From assembly GCF_001885075.1 (NCBI RefSeq), contig NZ_MODU01000004.1, positions 1,116,001-1,180,000 of the forward strand: a DNA stretch of 64,000 nucleotides, read 5' to 3'. Shown here piece by piece: positions 45,662 through 55,920 of the stretch. This stretch comes from Alteromonas sp. V450 (GTDB lineage: Bacteria > Pseudomonadota > Gammaproteobacteria > Enterobacterales > Alteromonadaceae). The notes below the pieces were generated by a model. That model did not search any database and was not told the DNA's origin. It saw only the letters and a list, made by a program, of their open reading frames with translations. Positions within the stretch are counted from its first letter, which is position 1. Each line of letters begins with the position of its first letter. The position numbers were made by a program, and so were the translations under genes.

Positions 45662-47095
45662 ATGAGTGAAATAAGCCAAGCACAACCTGATTACAATTAT
45701 AAAGTGGTCAGGCAATTTACCATCATGACAATAGTCTGGGGTATCATTGGTATGGGTCTAGGGGTATTTATTGCTGCGCAATTGTTTGCTCCTATGCTCA
45801 ACTTTGACACACCATGGCTAACATTCTCACGTTTGCGTCCGTTGCACACTAACGCCGTTATATTTGCCTTTGGCGGATGTGCACTTTTCGCGACGTCGTA
45901 CTACATCGTTCAGCGTACCTGCCAGGTTAGACTGTTCAGTGACAAACTTGCCGCATTTACCTTTTGGGGCTGGCAAGCCGTTATCGTTCTAGCTGTTGTA
46001 ACCCTGCCAATGGGACTTACCAGCTCTAAGGAATACGCTGAACTAGAATGGCCAATTGATATTCTTTTGGCATTGGTTTGGATTGCTTACATCATCAACT
46101 TTTTTGGCACGCTAGTTATACGTAAAGTTTCCCATATTTATGTAGCAAACTGGTTCTTAGGTGCCTTCATGCTTACTGTTGCGGTACTTCACATCGGTAA
46201 TAGTATGGCAATTCCTGTTTCTTTCACTAAGTCATATTCACTTTATGCAGGTGCGGTAGACGCAATGATGCAATGGTGGTACGGGCACAACGCGGTAGGG
46301 TTCTTCCTAACAGCGGGCTTCTTGGGCATGATGTATTACTTCGTACCTAAGCAAGCTGGTCGTCCGGTTTATTCATACAGACTATCTATTGTGCACTTCT
46401 GGGCGCTGATTTCTTTGTATATTTGGGCTGGTCCTCACCACCTTCACTACACTGCCCTACCTGACTGGACTCAGTCTTTGGGTATGGTGATGTCCATCAT
46501 CTTATTTGTTCCATCTTGGGGTGGTATGATTAACGGTATTATGACGCTGTCTGGCGCGTGGCATAAACTTCGCACCGACCCAGTATTGCGTTTCCTCATT
46601 GTTTCATTGTCTTTCTACGGTATGTCTACCTTCGAAGGCCCAATGATGGCAATTAAGACTGTTAATGCACTTTCACACTACACTGATTGGACAATCGGTC
46701 ACGTACACTCTGGTGCCCTAGGTTGGGTTGCAATGGTTTCAATTGGTTCAATTTACCACTTAATCCCAGTGCTATTCGGTCAGCGCGCTATGTATAGCAC
46801 CAAGCTAGTTAACGTACACTTCTGGTTTGCTACTATCGGTGTTGTTCTGTACATCGTAGCAATGTGGATGTCTGGTGTACTACAAGGTCTAATGTGGCGT
46901 GCGGTTAACGCAGACGGCACATTAACGTATAGCTTTGTTGAGTCATTAGAGGCGTCTAAGCCGTTCTATGTAGTTCGTTTCATTGGTGGTTGTTTCGTGG
47001 TTGCGGGTATGCTGGTTATGGCATACAACACATGGAAGACCGTTCGTGCACCTAAAGGCAGTATCGCTGCAGATCCAGCGACTCAGCCAGCGTAG
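45662..47095 (+). CDS. ccoN: Cytochrome c oxidase cbb3-type subunit I
   Basis: A 477-residue catalytic subunit of the high-affinity cbb3 oxidase, which reduces oxygen to water at low oxygen. About 12 membrane helices are seen. The haem b/b3 and CuB histidines occur in conserved contexts, for example [48 protein letters not shown] and [16 protein letters not shown]. Length is normal for CcoN. It begins the ccoNOQP operon, 189 bases after the FNR box. Confidence 0.97.
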   Translation: MSEISQAQPDYNYKVVRQFTIMTIVWGIIGMGLGVFIAAQLFAPMLNFDTPWLTFSRLRPLHTNAVIFAFGGCALFATSYYIVQRTCQVRLFSDKLAAFTFWGWQAVIVLAVVTLPMGLTSSKEYAELEWPIDILLALVWIAYIINFFGTLVIRKVSHIYVANWFLGAFMLTVAVLHIGNSMAIPVSFTKSYSLYAGAVDAMMQWWYGHNAVGFFLTAGFLGMMYYFVPKQAGRPVYSYRLSIVHFWALISLYIWAGPHHLHYTALPDWTQSLGMVMSIILFVPSWGGMINGIMTLSGAWHKLRTDPVLRFLIVSLSFYGMSTFEGPMMAIKTVNALSHYTDWTIGHVHSGALGWVAMVSIGSIYHLIPVLFGQRAMYSTKLVNVHFWFATIGVVLYIVAMWMSGVLQGLMWRAVNADGTLTYSFVESLEASKPFYVVRFIGGCFVVAGMLVMAYNTWKTVRAPKGSIAADPATQPA

Positions 47096-47110
47096 TAAAG
47101 GAGACGAATA

Positions 47111-47716
47111 ATGAAAAACGCACATGAGTTAATTGAAAAGAACGTTGGCCTGTTAACGGTATTAATTCTTATCGCTATCAGTTTTGGTGCCATGGTTCAA
47201 ATTACGCCGTTGATGTTTCAACAGCAAGTAATGGAACCGGTAACGGGCCTACGTCCCTATACCGCGCTTGAGCTTGAAGGCCGCGACATCTACATCCGTG
47301 AAGGCTGTGTAGGTTGTCACAGCCAGATGATCCGTCCATTCCGCGCTGAAACAGAGCGTTACGGTCACTACAGCGTTGCTGGTGAATCAGTATGGGAACA
47401 CCCTTTCCTTTGGGGTTCTAAGCGTACTGGTCCAGACCTAGCACGTGTAGGTGGTCGCTACAGCGATGAGTGGCACCGTGTTCACCTGCTAAACCCTCGT
47501 AACGTAGTACCTGAGTCGAACATGCCAGGTTTCCCGTGGCTTGCGGAAAACAAACTTGACGGCGATTTAACCGCTGAAAAAATGGAAGTGTTCCGTGGCT
47601 TCGGTGTTCCGTATACCGACGAAGATATCGCGGGTGCAAAATCGGCAGTACAGGGTAAAACTGAAATGCAAGCCCTCATTGCTTACTTACAATCTCTTGG
47701 CACACATTTGAAATAA
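47111..47716 (+). CDS. ccoO: Cytochrome c oxidase cbb3-type subunit II
   Basis: A 201-residue mono-haem cytochrome c subunit of the cbb3 oxidase, passing electrons to CcoN. One N-terminal membrane helix (about residues 14-32) anchors the periplasmic domain. The haem site is [12 protein letters not shown]. Further family segments are [16 protein letters not shown] and [14 protein letters not shown]. It follows ccoN by 15 bases and precedes ccoQ by one base. Confidence 0.97.
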   Translation: MKNAHELIEKNVGLLTVLILIAISFGAMVQITPLMFQQQVMEPVTGLRPYTALELEGRDIYIREGCVGCHSQMIRPFRAETERYGHYSVAGESVWEHPFLWGSKRTGPDLARVGGRYSDEWHRVHLLNPRNVVPESNMPGFPWLAENKLDGDLTAEKMEVFRGFGVPYTDEDIAGAKSAVQGKTEMQALIAYLQSLGTHLK

Positions 47717-47717
47717 T

Positions 47718-47879
47718 ATGGATCAAGGAATAGTAGGCAGCATTTTTACTGTCATCGTCTTTGTAAGCTTCATCGGTGTTGTGCTGTGGGCATTTAGCAG
47801 TCGCAACAAGAAAAAGTACGATGAAGCTGCAAACCTTGTGTTTGCAGACGAAGAAAAAGAAAAATCAAAAGAAGATTAG
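47718..47879 (+). CDS. ccoQ: Cytochrome c oxidase cbb3-type subunit CcoQ
   Basis: A 53-residue single-helix protein (helix about residues 5-25, then a charged tail rich in Lys and Glu). This is the usual form of CcoQ/FixQ, which stabilises the cbb3 complex. It begins one base after the ccoO stop and ends 16 bases before ccoP. Too short for common size cut-offs but certain from its position and form. Confidence 0.92.
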   Translation: MDQGIVGSIFTVIVFVSFIGVVLWAFSSRNKKKYDEAANLVFADEEKEKSKED

Positions 47880-47895
47880 CAGGAGTCTTGAACTC

Positions 47896-48849
47896 ATGAG
47901 TATGTTTTGGACAATTTGGATTTCAGTGATAACCCTTGGGTTAATCATTGGTTGCTACTTCCTTCTGCGCTGGTGCCTTTCTAACAAGACGGGTGTGCCA
48001 GAAGGTGAGTCAATGGGGCACGAGTTTGATGGTATCGAGGAGTTAAATAATCAACTTCCTCGCTGGTGGACAATTATGTTCTACATCACCATCGTTTGGG
48101 GTTTTCTATATTTAGCGCTTTTCCCTGGTTTGGGCGCCTACGAGGGGGTACTTGGCTGGAGAAGCTCTAACCAAGACATCCGCTCACTTGAGGAGTCTGC
48201 ACAGGCTCGCGCTGACGCAAAAGAACAAGGTTACATTGTAAAGTACGATCGTGAGCTTGATTTTGCTGCTGACAAGTTCGACCCAATTTTTGAAGCGTAT
48301 GCGCAAATTCCTGTTGAGGAACTTGCCAAAGACCCTGAAGCTAATAAAGTAGGTCAGCGTTTGTTCCTACAAAATTGCTCTCAGTGTCACGGTTCTGATG
48401 CACGTGGTCAAAATGGCGGCTTCCCTAACCTAACGGACAACGACTGGTTGTACGGTGGTTCAGGTGCGAAAATCGTTGAAACTCTTACGCTTGGTCGTAA
48501 AGCAGCTATGCCTGCATGGCTAGATGCTATGGGTGAAGACGGTATCGAAGAAGTGGTTAACTACGTACTTAGTTTAAGCGGTCGCGATGTAGACCCTCAG
48601 CTTGCTGAAGCAGGTAAAGCGCGCTTTGCAGCGTGTGCAGCTTGTCACGGTATGGACGGAAAAGGCAACCAAATGCTTGGTGCACCAAATCTTACCGATA
48701 ACATCTGGTTATACGGCGGCAGCCACAGAGCGGTAACAGAAACGCTTACTTATGGTCGTAACGGTGTAATGCCTTCATTCAAGAAAACGTTGGGTGATGA
48801 CAAAATTCACGTTGTTGCGGCATATGTTTATAGCCTTTCAAATGATTAA
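47896..48849 (+). CDS. ccoP: Cytochrome c oxidase cbb3-type subunit III
   Basis: A 317-residue di-haem cytochrome c subunit of the cbb3 oxidase. Two N-terminal membrane helices (FWTIWISVITLGLIIGCYF and WTIMFYITIVWGFLYLALF) are followed by two haem domains with CSQCHGSDARG and CAACHGMDGKG. Paired NLTDN.WLYGG motifs mark the two domains. The ATG at 47896 is used because the conserved start and an AGGAG site lie there; an earlier in-frame ATG would overlap ccoQ. A palindrome and terminator follow. Confidence 0.96.
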   Translation: MSMFWTIWISVITLGLIIGCYFLLRWCLSNKTGVPEGESMGHEFDGIEELNNQLPRWWTIMFYITIVWGFLYLALFPGLGAYEGVLGWRSSNQDIRSLEESAQARADAKEQGYIVKYDRELDFAADKFDPIFEAYAQIPVEELAKDPEANKVGQRLFLQNCSQCHGSDARGQNGGFPNLTDNDWLYGGSGAKIVETLTLGRKAAMPAWLDAMGEDGIEEVVNYVLSLSGRDVDPQLAEAGKARFAACAACHGMDGKGNQMLGAPNLTDNIWLYGGSHRAVTETLTYGRNGVMPSFKKTLGDDKIHVVAAYVYSLSND

Positions 48850-48874
48850 TGATTTAAATCATTAAATATCTTAG

Positions 48875-48903
48875 AAAGCCTCGTTACTACGGGGCTTTTT
48901 TTA
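48875..48903 (+). terminator. Terminator after ccoNOQP
   Basis: AAAGCCTCGT pairs with ACGGGGCTTT (one mismatch) and runs into seven T. Just upstream a perfect 20-bp palindrome, TTAATGATTTAAATCATTAA (48846-48865), overlaps the ccoP stop. Confidence 0.88.
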
Positions 48904-49065
48904 TGAGAAAATACAGCGATATAGAGCGTGCGGTGTGAGCAAGCGTTGTTCACCTTAAATGTGTCTTGCCAACGCTATATTTATCATTATTGCTCGGCTT
49001 AACAAGAAGTTTTAGCAGTGAAAATAAATATGTTGTTAGTGAAGTAAATACGAGAAAATATTTCG

Positions 49066-49545
49066 ATGAATAGACCCTGGTATAAAGAGTTCTGGCCCTG
49101 GTTTTTAATTGCTGTTCCTATCATTACCCTCATCATGGGTGGCGTGTTGTTAAACCTTGCTATTAGTACTGAAGATAGCCTAGTGGTAGACGACTACTAC
49201 AAGGAAGGAAAAGCAATTAATGCCCGTCTGGACAAAGAAGCCATAGCCCGCCGCATGAATATCACCACCGATTTAACCATTGACGACGGTAGCATTGCGC
49301 TGCAGTTTCATTCAGGTGTTCCACAAGATGGGAACGCGGTAAAATTAAGCTTCTATCATGTAACGCTAGAAGAGCGCGATGTCAGCGTTTTATTAAGTCG
49401 TGACGCCAACGGCATTTATCGCGGCTTTGTCGAAGAAAACCTTGACGGTAAATGGCGCATATCGCTGACGCCAATTGATGATAGCTGGAAAATCCAAAAC
49501 ACGGTTTATCTGCCCCACTCTGGCAAAATGAAATTCAACCCATAA
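49066..49545 (+). CDS. fixH: FixH family cbb3 maturation protein
   Basis: A 159-residue membrane-anchored protein with one N-terminal helix (WFLIAVPIITLIMGGVLL) and a periplasmic beta-rich domain. The DDYYKEGKAIN segment is a family hallmark. FixH/CcoH is needed for stable assembly of the cbb3 oxidase. Its last base is the first base of ccoI, so the two are translationally coupled. Its promoter is not identified; a terminator separates it from ccoP. Confidence 0.92.
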   Translation: MNRPWYKEFWPWFLIAVPIITLIMGGVLLNLAISTEDSLVVDDYYKEGKAINARLDKEAIARRMNITTDLTIDDGSIALQFHSGVPQDGNAVKLSFYHVTLEERDVSVLLSRDANGIYRGFVEENLDGKWRISLTPIDDSWKIQNTVYLPHSGKMKFNP

Positions 49546-51968
49546 TGGCGATGCACGACTGTTACCACTGCGGACTGCCTGTAGCAAGTTCCGACGAAGG
49601 GAAATTTACTACTGTTATATTAGGGCAACAACGAGACATGTGTTGCCCTGGCTGCCAAGCCGTGGCTGAAGCGATCGTTAGTAACGGTCTTGAAGATTAC
49701 TATCAGTTTAGAACCGAACCGGCGCAAAAATCTGACGATAGTATTTTAGAAACCCTCGATAAACTTAAAGTCTATGACGACCCTTCTCTTCAAGAAGAGT
49801 TTGTTTTTGAAGAAGGTCAACACAAACAAATCCAATTAACCCTCGAAGGTATTACTTGTGCTGCGTGCGGCTGGCTTATCGAAAAGCAGTTGTCGAAAGT
49901 AGATGGAATAAAGCAAGTCGCGGTGAACGTTCAAGAGCGCCGGGCACTTGTCACATGGTTACCGCACGATATTAAACTTAGCCAAATACTCTCAACACTT
50001 AAGCGCATTGGTTATGTTGGGTCTCCATTTCACCCCGACGAACACGAAGCCAGTTATAAGCGTGAACAAAAAACATTTCTAAAGAAGCTTGGCCTTGCAG
50101 GCATTATGACCATGCAAGTGATGATGCTGATGACGGGCCTTTATTTTGATTGGTTTGGCGCCATAGAGTTAGAAACCCGACAATACTTTTATTGGGTTGC
50201 CCTTACACTAACCACACCGGTAGTACTGTATTCCGGCAGCATCTTTTATGTTGGCGCAGCCAAAGCGCTTAGCGCAAGAACAGTAAATATGGATGTGCCG
50301 GTTACGCTCGCCATATTTGGTACCTTTTTTGCGGGTATTCGCTCTACCGTTTTAGAGCAAGGCGAGGTGTATTTCGAATCTATTTGTATGTTCATCTTTT
50401 TGCTTCTGCTTAGTCGCTTCTTAGAGCACCGCAGCAGACACAGAGCGGCGCAAATTTCAGCCAATATGATGCAATATGTACCCGTCTCCGCTACTAAGTT
50501 ACTGCAGGATGGGAGCATGACTGAGTGCTTAGCAAAGCAGCTAAAAGTAGACGATGTGGTTTTGGTTAAGCCTGGCGAAACCATTCCCATTGATGGCATA
50601 GTAATCGAGGGAAACGCAGCGGTTGACGAATCAATGCTTACTGGTGAATTTAATCCAGTACGCAAGTCAAACAATAGTACTGTATATGGTGGTACTGTAT
50701 GTCAAGACGGCAGCCTGACCATTACAGTTACGCAAACCCTTAAAAATGCACTGGTAAATCAAATAGTAAGGTTACAAGCAAGTGCGATGGCGAGTAAGCC
50801 CAAAGCGGCGCAGATAGCGGATAATTTTTCTCGATACTTTGTTACCGCTGTATTGCTGATTTCTGCCTTAACCTATAGCTTTTGGGCATATCAGGGGAGC
50901 GACGAGGCATTTTGGATCACCATATCTGTGCTAGTGGCTACCTGTCCTTGTGCATTAGGGTTAGCAACCCCATCGGCACTCACTTGTGCTATGGCCAAAT
51001 TAAATAGACAAGGTATTTTGCTTAAACGTGCTGATGCACTTGAACAAATTACTGATATTGACACCATCGCACTAGACAAAACCGGTACGTTAACTCAAGG
51101 CAAGTTCACCATTACAAACGCGTGGTACGCTGATGGCGTTGATAGTGACAAAGCCTTGTCAATTGCATGTGCGCTAGAATCCCGTTCAGAGCACCCTATC
51201 GCCAAGGCGTTTAATGGTGACAATGGATGTGACCAACGCGCCAAAAACGAATTACACAAAGTAACAAATTTTTCCGTAACACCTGGCGGGGGGATCAGCG
51301 GCGAAATTAACGATACCATGTTCTCCATGGGATCAGCTGCCTTTAGCGTGAGCGACATCTACATAACGTCTATTGAACAATATCCCACAGCTAACGTTTT
51401 TCTTACCGTTGAAGGGCGTATTATGGCAGCATTTGAGGTACGAGATTCACTGCGTGTCGATACAAAAGAAACCCTCAATTTGTTAAAAACAAACCATGAA
51501 TTGGCTGTTTTAAGCGGAGATACACAACAAAACGTTGATGTGCTCACCAAAACCTTGCCAATTTCAACAGCTATAGGTGGGCTTACACCAGAGCAAAAAT
51601 ACCAAGCGGTTAAAACTTTGCAGCAAACCGGTGCAAAAGTAATGATGATGGGTGACGGTATCAATGACGCACCTGTTTTAGCCAGTGCAGATGTAGCAAT
51701 AGCTGTAGGCAACGCAACAGATGTGGCTAAAACTGCTGCCGATGTAATATTGCTTGGCGATCAATTGCTTTCTGTGCCGGAACTTATACAAACCGCACAT
51801 CAAGTGAAACAAAAAATACGTCAAAACATTGGTTGGTCGGTAGGTTACAATGTTCTTATCTTACCTTTCGCAGTCTCTGGGTTACTTTCTCCATGGATGG
51901 CGGTTGTAGGTATGTCGTTGAGCAGTATTATCGTTGTTACAAACTCAACACGATTATTGAGCAAATAA
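49545..51968 (+). CDS. ccoI: Copper-translocating P-type ATPase CcoI (FixI)
   Basis: An 807-residue P1B-type ATPase that exports copper for delivery to the CuB site of the cbb3 oxidase. In order: an N-terminal cysteine-rich segment (CYHCGLPV and CCPGCQAV), a metal-binding GITCAACGWLIEK, the membrane CPC motif in ATCPCALGLATPSAL, the phosphorylation site DKTGTLTQG and the hinge GDGINDAPVLA. Length fits FixI-type pumps. The ATG at 49545 overlaps the fixH stop; a second ATG two codons later is also possible. It is followed at once by ccoS. Confidence 0.96.
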   Translation: MAMHDCYHCGLPVASSDEGKFTTVILGQQRDMCCPGCQAVAEAIVSNGLEDYYQFRTEPAQKSDDSILETLDKLKVYDDPSLQEEFVFEEGQHKQIQLTLEGITCAACGWLIEKQLSKVDGIKQVAVNVQERRALVTWLPHDIKLSQILSTLKRIGYVGSPFHPDEHEASYKREQKTFLKKLGLAGIMTMQVMMLMTGLYFDWFGAIELETRQYFYWVALTLTTPVVLYSGSIFYVGAAKALSARTVNMDVPVTLAIFGTFFAGIRSTVLEQGEVYFESICMFIFLLLLSRFLEHRSRHRAAQISANMMQYVPVSATKLLQDGSMTECLAKQLKVDDVVLVKPGETIPIDGIVIEGNAAVDESMLTGEFNPVRKSNNSTVYGGTVCQDGSLTITVTQTLKNALVNQIVRLQASAMASKPKAAQIADNFSRYFVTAVLLISALTYSFWAYQGSDEAFWITISVLVATCPCALGLATPSALTCAMAKLNRQGILLKRADALEQITDIDTIALDKTGTLTQGKFTITNAWYADGVDSDKALSIACALESRSEHPIAKAFNGDNGCDQRAKNELHKVTNFSVTPGGGISGEINDTMFSMGSAAFSVSDIYITSIEQYPTANVFLTVEGRIMAAFEVRDSLRVDTKETLNLLKTNHELAVLSGDTQQNVDVLTKTLPISTAIGGLTPEQKYQAVKTLQQTGAKVMMMGDGINDAPVLASADVAIAVGNATDVAKTAADVILLGDQLLSVPELIQTAHQVKQKIRQNIGWSVGYNVLILPFAVSGLLSPWMAVVGMSLSSIIVVTNSTRLLSK

Positions 51969-51969
51969 C

Positions 51970-52200
51970 ATGAGTATTATTTACGTACTAATTCCAATCG
52001 CCATCATTATCGTTGCTGTTGCTATCGTGATATTTTTCTGGGCGGTGAAAACCAACCAGTTCGAAGACCTTGATCGTCAAGGCTACAGCATACTATTTGA
52101 TGACGACCTCTCGCCAGAAGAGAAAAAACTAGCAGAAGAGCGTAAGCAACTTCAAGACAACAAGTCAAACAAGCACAAAGCGCCGCATGGACGGGATTAA
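51970..52200 (+). CDS. ccoS: cbb3 oxidase maturation protein CcoS
   Basis: A 76-residue protein with one N-terminal membrane helix (VLIPIAIIIVAVAIVIFFWAV) and the CcoS hallmark FFWAVKTNQFEDLDRQGYSI followed by a DDD stretch and a charged tail. CcoS is required for cofactor insertion into CcoN. It begins one base after the ccoI stop and overlaps the next gene by 14 bases. Confidence 0.93.
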   Translation: MSIIYVLIPIAIIIVAVAIVIFFWAVKTNQFEDLDRQGYSILFDDDLSPEEKKLAEERKQLQDNKSNKHKAPHGRD

Positions 52201-52846
52201 TTACTTCTCGGCCTTTCTTATTGGCTTGGCAGGTGGCGTTCACTGTGTGGGTATGTGTGGGGGAATTGTTGCCGCACTGAGAATGGTCTCCCCAAAAGAT
52301 GCAAGTGCACTCCCCTATACGCTTGCCTACAACATGGGGCGTATAGTGAGTTATACCATCGCTGGCGCGATGACCGGAACACTAGGAAAAATAGCAGCAG
52401 ACTTTATCCCCTTAGCAAACTACGCCCTCTCTTTACTCAGCGGCGTGATGCTGTTGCTACTAGCCTGCTATTTAGGCAAATGGTGGACAGGATTATCAGT
52501 GTTAGAAAACGCTGGCAAAGGTTTATTCTCCAAAGTCCAGCCGTTCTCTAAACGTTTTTTGCCGTTCAAAACCCCTTTTAGCGCCATACCTTATGGGTTT
52601 ATCTGGGGTTGGCTACCTTGTGGCTTAGTATATTCAACACTTACTTGGTCACTTGCGGCAGGTAATGCGCTAGAAGGCGCAGCTATTATGTTTTTCTTCG
52701 GTTTGGGTACACTACCTACGTTGCTTGCCGCAAGCGCCGGTAGCCAATATATCGTGCGTAGTTTTCAGCACAATCATTTTAGACAGATTATTGCAGCAAT
52801 AATGGCCATATATGCCGCTTATCTTATTCATGGCGCAATCGTTTAA
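52187..52846 (+). CDS. Sulfite exporter TauE/SafE family protein (cbb3-linked)
   Basis: A 219-residue inner-membrane protein with about six helices. Family motifs are GGVHCVGMCGGIVAAL and WGWLPCGLVYS; the paired Cys and His-Cys residues suggest metal or redox chemistry. Such genes regularly follow ccoS in gammaproteobacteria and are thought to help cbb3 maturation or copper handling, but the function is not proven. The start overlaps ccoS by 14 bases. Confidence 0.87.
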   Translation: MDGINYFSAFLIGLAGGVHCVGMCGGIVAALRMVSPKDASALPYTLAYNMGRIVSYTIAGAMTGTLGKIAADFIPLANYALSLLSGVMLLLLACYLGKWWTGLSVLENAGKGLFSKVQPFSKRFLPFKTPFSAIPYGFIWGWLPCGLVYSTLTWSLAAGNALEGAAIMFFFGLGTLPTLLAASAGSQYIVRSFQHNHFRQIIAAIMAIYAAYLIHGAIV

Positions 52847-52891
52847 AAATGGGTGTATTATTATGAGGTATTCTTTTAGAGAGCGTGCATT

Positions 52892-53629
52892 ATGAGCAAA
52901 GGAAGCCAATTTTCTATTCACTGTCAAAACTGTAGTTTTAGTCACTTGTGTTTACCCGTGGCGCTGAATAAAACAGAAATTGAATCTCTTGACGATATTA
53001 TTGAGCGTAAAAAACCGCTTCATAAAGGTGATACACTTATACATACTGGCGACAAATTCCATTCGCTGTTCGCTGTCAGAACGGGTTCGTTTAAGTCATT
53101 CGTTACAAATAACGAAGGCGAAGAGCAAATTACTGGTTTTCATTTCCCTGGCGATATCATCGGCTTTGATGCACTGCGGGAAAATAAACATCAAAGCTAC
53201 ACGTCTGCACTGGAGACGGCCATGGTGTGTGAACTTCCCTATGAAACCCTCGATGAAATGTCGGTACAATTTCCAAAACTTCGCCATCAAATTTTGAGTT
53301 TCATGAGCGCGGAAATAAAACAAGATCACGACATGATCATGCTTCTAAACAAGCGAACTGCAGAAGAGCGTTTACTGTATTTTATTTCACATTTGTCTCA
53401 GCGATTTGAGGAACGTGGCTTCTCACACAGAGAGTTTCATTTGACCATGACGCGTAATGAAATAGGAAACTATTTAGGGTTGACCATTGAGACTATAAGT
53501 CGCCTCTTAAGCCGCTTCCAGAAGGATGGCATCATCAAGGTGGATGGCAAACTCATCTCGATTTTGGATTTTGACAGGCTAAATAACAAGTTAGAAGCGC
53601 TCAATGGTCCTAGCGTAGTCTGTGGATAA
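52892..53629 (+). CDS. fnr: Oxygen-responsive transcription regulator Fnr
   Basis: A 245-residue CRP/FNR-family regulator. Cluster cysteines are C11, C14, C20 and C113, with the same spacing as E. coli C20, C23, C29 and C122, so a [4Fe-4S] oxygen sensor is predicted. The recognition helix is in [20 protein letters not shown], with the E-SR residues that read TTGAT half sites. It should act on the FNR box at 45459. It sits 45 bases after the SafE-like gene and before uspE, a neighbourhood also found in E. coli. Confidence 0.96.
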   Translation: MSKGSQFSIHCQNCSFSHLCLPVALNKTEIESLDDIIERKKPLHKGDTLIHTGDKFHSLFAVRTGSFKSFVTNNEGEEQITGFHFPGDIIGFDALRENKHQSYTSALETAMVCELPYETLDEMSVQFPKLRHQILSFMSAEIKQDHDMIMLLNKRTAEERLLYFISHLSQRFEERGFSHREFHLTMTRNEIGNYLGLTIETISRLLSRFQKDGIIKVDGKLISILDFDRLNNKLEALNGPSVVCG

Positions 53630-53650
53630 TCACTCCTTACGTTAATATGC

Positions 53651-53667
53651 AGCGCGCCACGCGCGCT
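53651..53667. repeat. GC-rich hairpin after fnr
   Basis: AGCGCGC-CAC-GCGCGCT, a perfect 7-bp stem with a 3-base loop, 21 bases after fnr. It lacks a T-run, so it may slow or stop transcription only with help, or be an unrelated structure. Confidence 0.7.
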
Positions 53668-53744
53668 TGTACCCCACACGCCAGTTCATTATTTTAACTT
53701 TCTCTCCCTCACGCACTATTTTATTTACGTTGCCAGGTACACAT

Positions 53745-53761
53745 ATTTCACGTTGTGAAAT
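53745..53761. promoter_or_regulatory. Inverted repeat upstream of uspE
   Basis: ATTTCAC-GTT-GTGAAAT, a perfect 7-bp inverted repeat 115 bases before the uspE start. It has the form of a regulator site but matches no consensus I recognise with confidence. Confidence 0.35.
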
Positions 53762-53876
53762 TCTTGTTCTAAAACAACTTACGTTTTTCTTAATGTCGTT
53801 TATAGTTAATAAAAGCGACATTTAAAACAGTGCAACGTTGTCAGTCGCTACCGAACTTCACCGTTAGGGGGACGTT

Positions 53877-54800
53877 ATGATTGAGTGTAAACGAATTCTA
53901 GCTGTTGTTGATGCCGAGCGCGATAACCAACCAGCACTAAGTCGCGCCTTTGAACTTGCATCGAAAACCGGTGCACAGGTTACCGCCATGATGGTGGTAT
54001 ACGATTTGTCTTACGATATGACAACGATGTTAAGCCCCGACGAACGCGAGTCCATGCGGCAGGCTGTCACGAATGAACATGCAAAATGGCTGGCATCCCA
54101 CCTAAAAGAACAAGGTTTTGATGAAACTAACATTGTTGTTGAATGGAATAATCGCGCGTATGAGTCAATCATCTATTATGCTCTTAAGCATCATATAGAT
54201 CTGGTAGTAAAAGCCACCAAAAACCATGATGACCTTGCTTCTGTAATTTTTACACCTACAGACTGGCATTTAATGCGCAAATGCCCTCGCCCAGTGCTGC
54301 TGGTGAAAGAGCACGACTGGCCGGAAAATGGTGAAATCATTGCCGCTGTAAACGTGGGTAGCGAAGATGACGAGCACGCAGCTCTCAACGATAAACTTAC
54401 TCACATCGCTAACGACTATGCGTCACTATTAAAAGGAAATGTAAACTTAGTAAATAGTTTTCCTTCAACCCCACTTAACATCGCCATTGAAGTGCCTGAG
54501 TTTGACCCCGATACTTATCATGATGCAGTGAAAAACCACCATTTAAAGGAAATGCGCAGTCATGCGCTAAAGTACGGCATTCCTGAGAATAAATGCGTTG
54601 TAGAAGAAGGCCTTCCGGAAAAAGTCATTCCGCAGGTTGCTAAAACATTAGATGCCGAACTTGTAGTTATCGGCACCGTTGGACGCGTTGGTCTTTCTGC
54701 GGCGCTTATTGGCAATACAGCCGAACATGTTATTGATGAACTCAATTGTGATGTACTTGCCATTAAGCCCGATGGCTTCGTCTCTCCGCTATCGATTTAG
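53877..54800 (+). CDS. uspE: Universal stress protein UspE (tandem Usp domains)
   Basis: A 307-residue protein made of two Usp domains (residues about 1-145 and 155-307). The first begins [18 protein letters not shown] and ends [14 protein letters not shown]; the second ends [27 protein letters not shown], a Usp nucleotide-binding pattern. UspE of E. coli is linked to the stringent response, motility and stress survival. The fnr-uspE-ttcA order supports the name. A long 247-base gap separates it from fnr. Confidence 0.94.
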   Translation: MIECKRILAVVDAERDNQPALSRAFELASKTGAQVTAMMVVYDLSYDMTTMLSPDERESMRQAVTNEHAKWLASHLKEQGFDETNIVVEWNNRAYESIIYYALKHHIDLVVKATKNHDDLASVIFTPTDWHLMRKCPRPVLLVKEHDWPENGEIIAAVNVGSEDDEHAALNDKLTHIANDYASLLKGNVNLVNSFPSTPLNIAIEVPEFDPDTYHDAVKNHHLKEMRSHALKYGIPENKCVVEEGLPEKVIPQVAKTLDAELVVIGTVGRVGLSAALIGNTAEHVIDELNCDVLAIKPDGFVSPLSI

Positions 54801-54951
54801 CCTTTGAATGTTTTTGCCAACATCATTTATAAGCAGAAAATAAAGCGCCTTTCAGTGGCAGCCGCTTTACAATTTTAACGCCACAAGCGTAGTCGAGAAA
54901 TAGCGCTTTAATGTATACTGTTGGCTTTATCACAAACCAAGCTAGTTAATT

Positions 54952-55920
54952 ATGAGTGTAGGCACAAACAGTGCTGACGCGTCGCCGTTAAACGCTGCGC
55001 AAAGTAAGCAAAAGTACAACTTCAACAAACTTCAAAAACGACTTCGCCGCAACGTGGGTAAAGCTATTGGCGATTTCGGCATGATTGAAAACAACGACAA
55101 AGTTATGGTGTGTTTGTCTGGCGGAAAAGATAGTTACACAATGCTAGATATACTTATGTTTTTAAAGAAGATTGCGCCTATTCACTTTGATATTGTTGCG
55201 GTTAATCTTGATCAAAAACAACCTGGCTTCCCAGAGCATATTTTGCCTGAATATTTAGATAGCATTGGCGTTGAATACAAAATTGTAGAAGAAGACACCT
55301 ACTCTATCGTTAAAGATAAGATTCCAGAAGGAAAGACAACCTGTTCGCTTTGCTCTCGTTTACGCCGTGGTATCTTGTATCGTACCGCAAAAGAACTGGG
55401 CGCAACAAAAATCGCATTGGGACATCACCGCGACGACATGCTCGAGACGTTTTTCCTAAATATGTTTCATGGTGGAAAGTTGAAGTCTATGCCGCCTAAG
55501 CTTGTCAGCGATAACGGAGAGCACATTGTCATTCGTCCGTTGGCATACTGTACTGAAAAAGATATCGAGAAATATTCACAAGCTGCTGAGTTTCCAATTA
55601 TTCCTTGTAACCTTTGTGGCTCGCAGGAAAACTTACAACGTCAAAACATTAAAGCAATGCTTCAAGACTGGAATCGACGTTTTCCTGGTCGTATAGAGTC
55701 GATGTTCCGCGCGCTTCAAAACGTAGCGCCGTCGCATTTAGTTGACAGTAACCTGTATGACTTTAAGGCAATTACCACGCAAGATGGCCCTGTCGAAGAT
55801 GGTGATATTGGTTTTGATGAGCCATCTTTTACCACAGAAAAGCATGCAGCGCTTGGTGTAAAAGACCATAGTGATGAAGATAATACTATTGATGTTGTAA
55901 ACATAATGGAACCGAAGTAG
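54952..55920 (+). CDS. ttcA: tRNA 2-thiocytidine synthetase TtcA
   Basis: A 322-residue ATP-dependent enzyme that thiolates cytidine 32 of tRNA, using an iron-sulfur cluster. The PP-loop is LSGGKDS near residue 57. The two cysteine pairs are [10 protein letters not shown] near 130 and CNLCGSQ near 222, the cluster and sulfur-transfer residues of the family. A family segment [16 protein letters not shown] is present. The stop is followed immediately by the ATG of the patatin-like gene, so the two may be co-transcribed. Confidence 0.96.
   Translation: MSVGTNSADASPLNAAQSKQKYNFNKLQKRLRRNVGKAIGDFGMIENNDKVMVCLSGGKDSYTMLDILMFLKKIAPIHFDIVAVNLDQKQPGFPEHILPEYLDSIGVEYKIVEEDTYSIVKDKIPEGKTTCSLCSRLRRGILYRTAKELGATKIALGHHRDDMLETFFLNMFHGGKLKSMPPKLVSDNGEHIVIRPLAYCTEKDIEKYSQAAEFPIIPCNLCGSQENLQRQNIKAMLQDWNRRFPGRIESMFRALQNVAPSHLVDSNLYDFKAITTQDGPVEDGDIGFDEPSFTTEKHAALGVKDHSDEDNTIDVVNIMEPK

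Noticed and set aside
47776-47895. 40-codon upstream extension of ccoP
   Set aside because: It overlaps ccoQ in another frame; the conserved CcoP start and ribosome site are at 47896.
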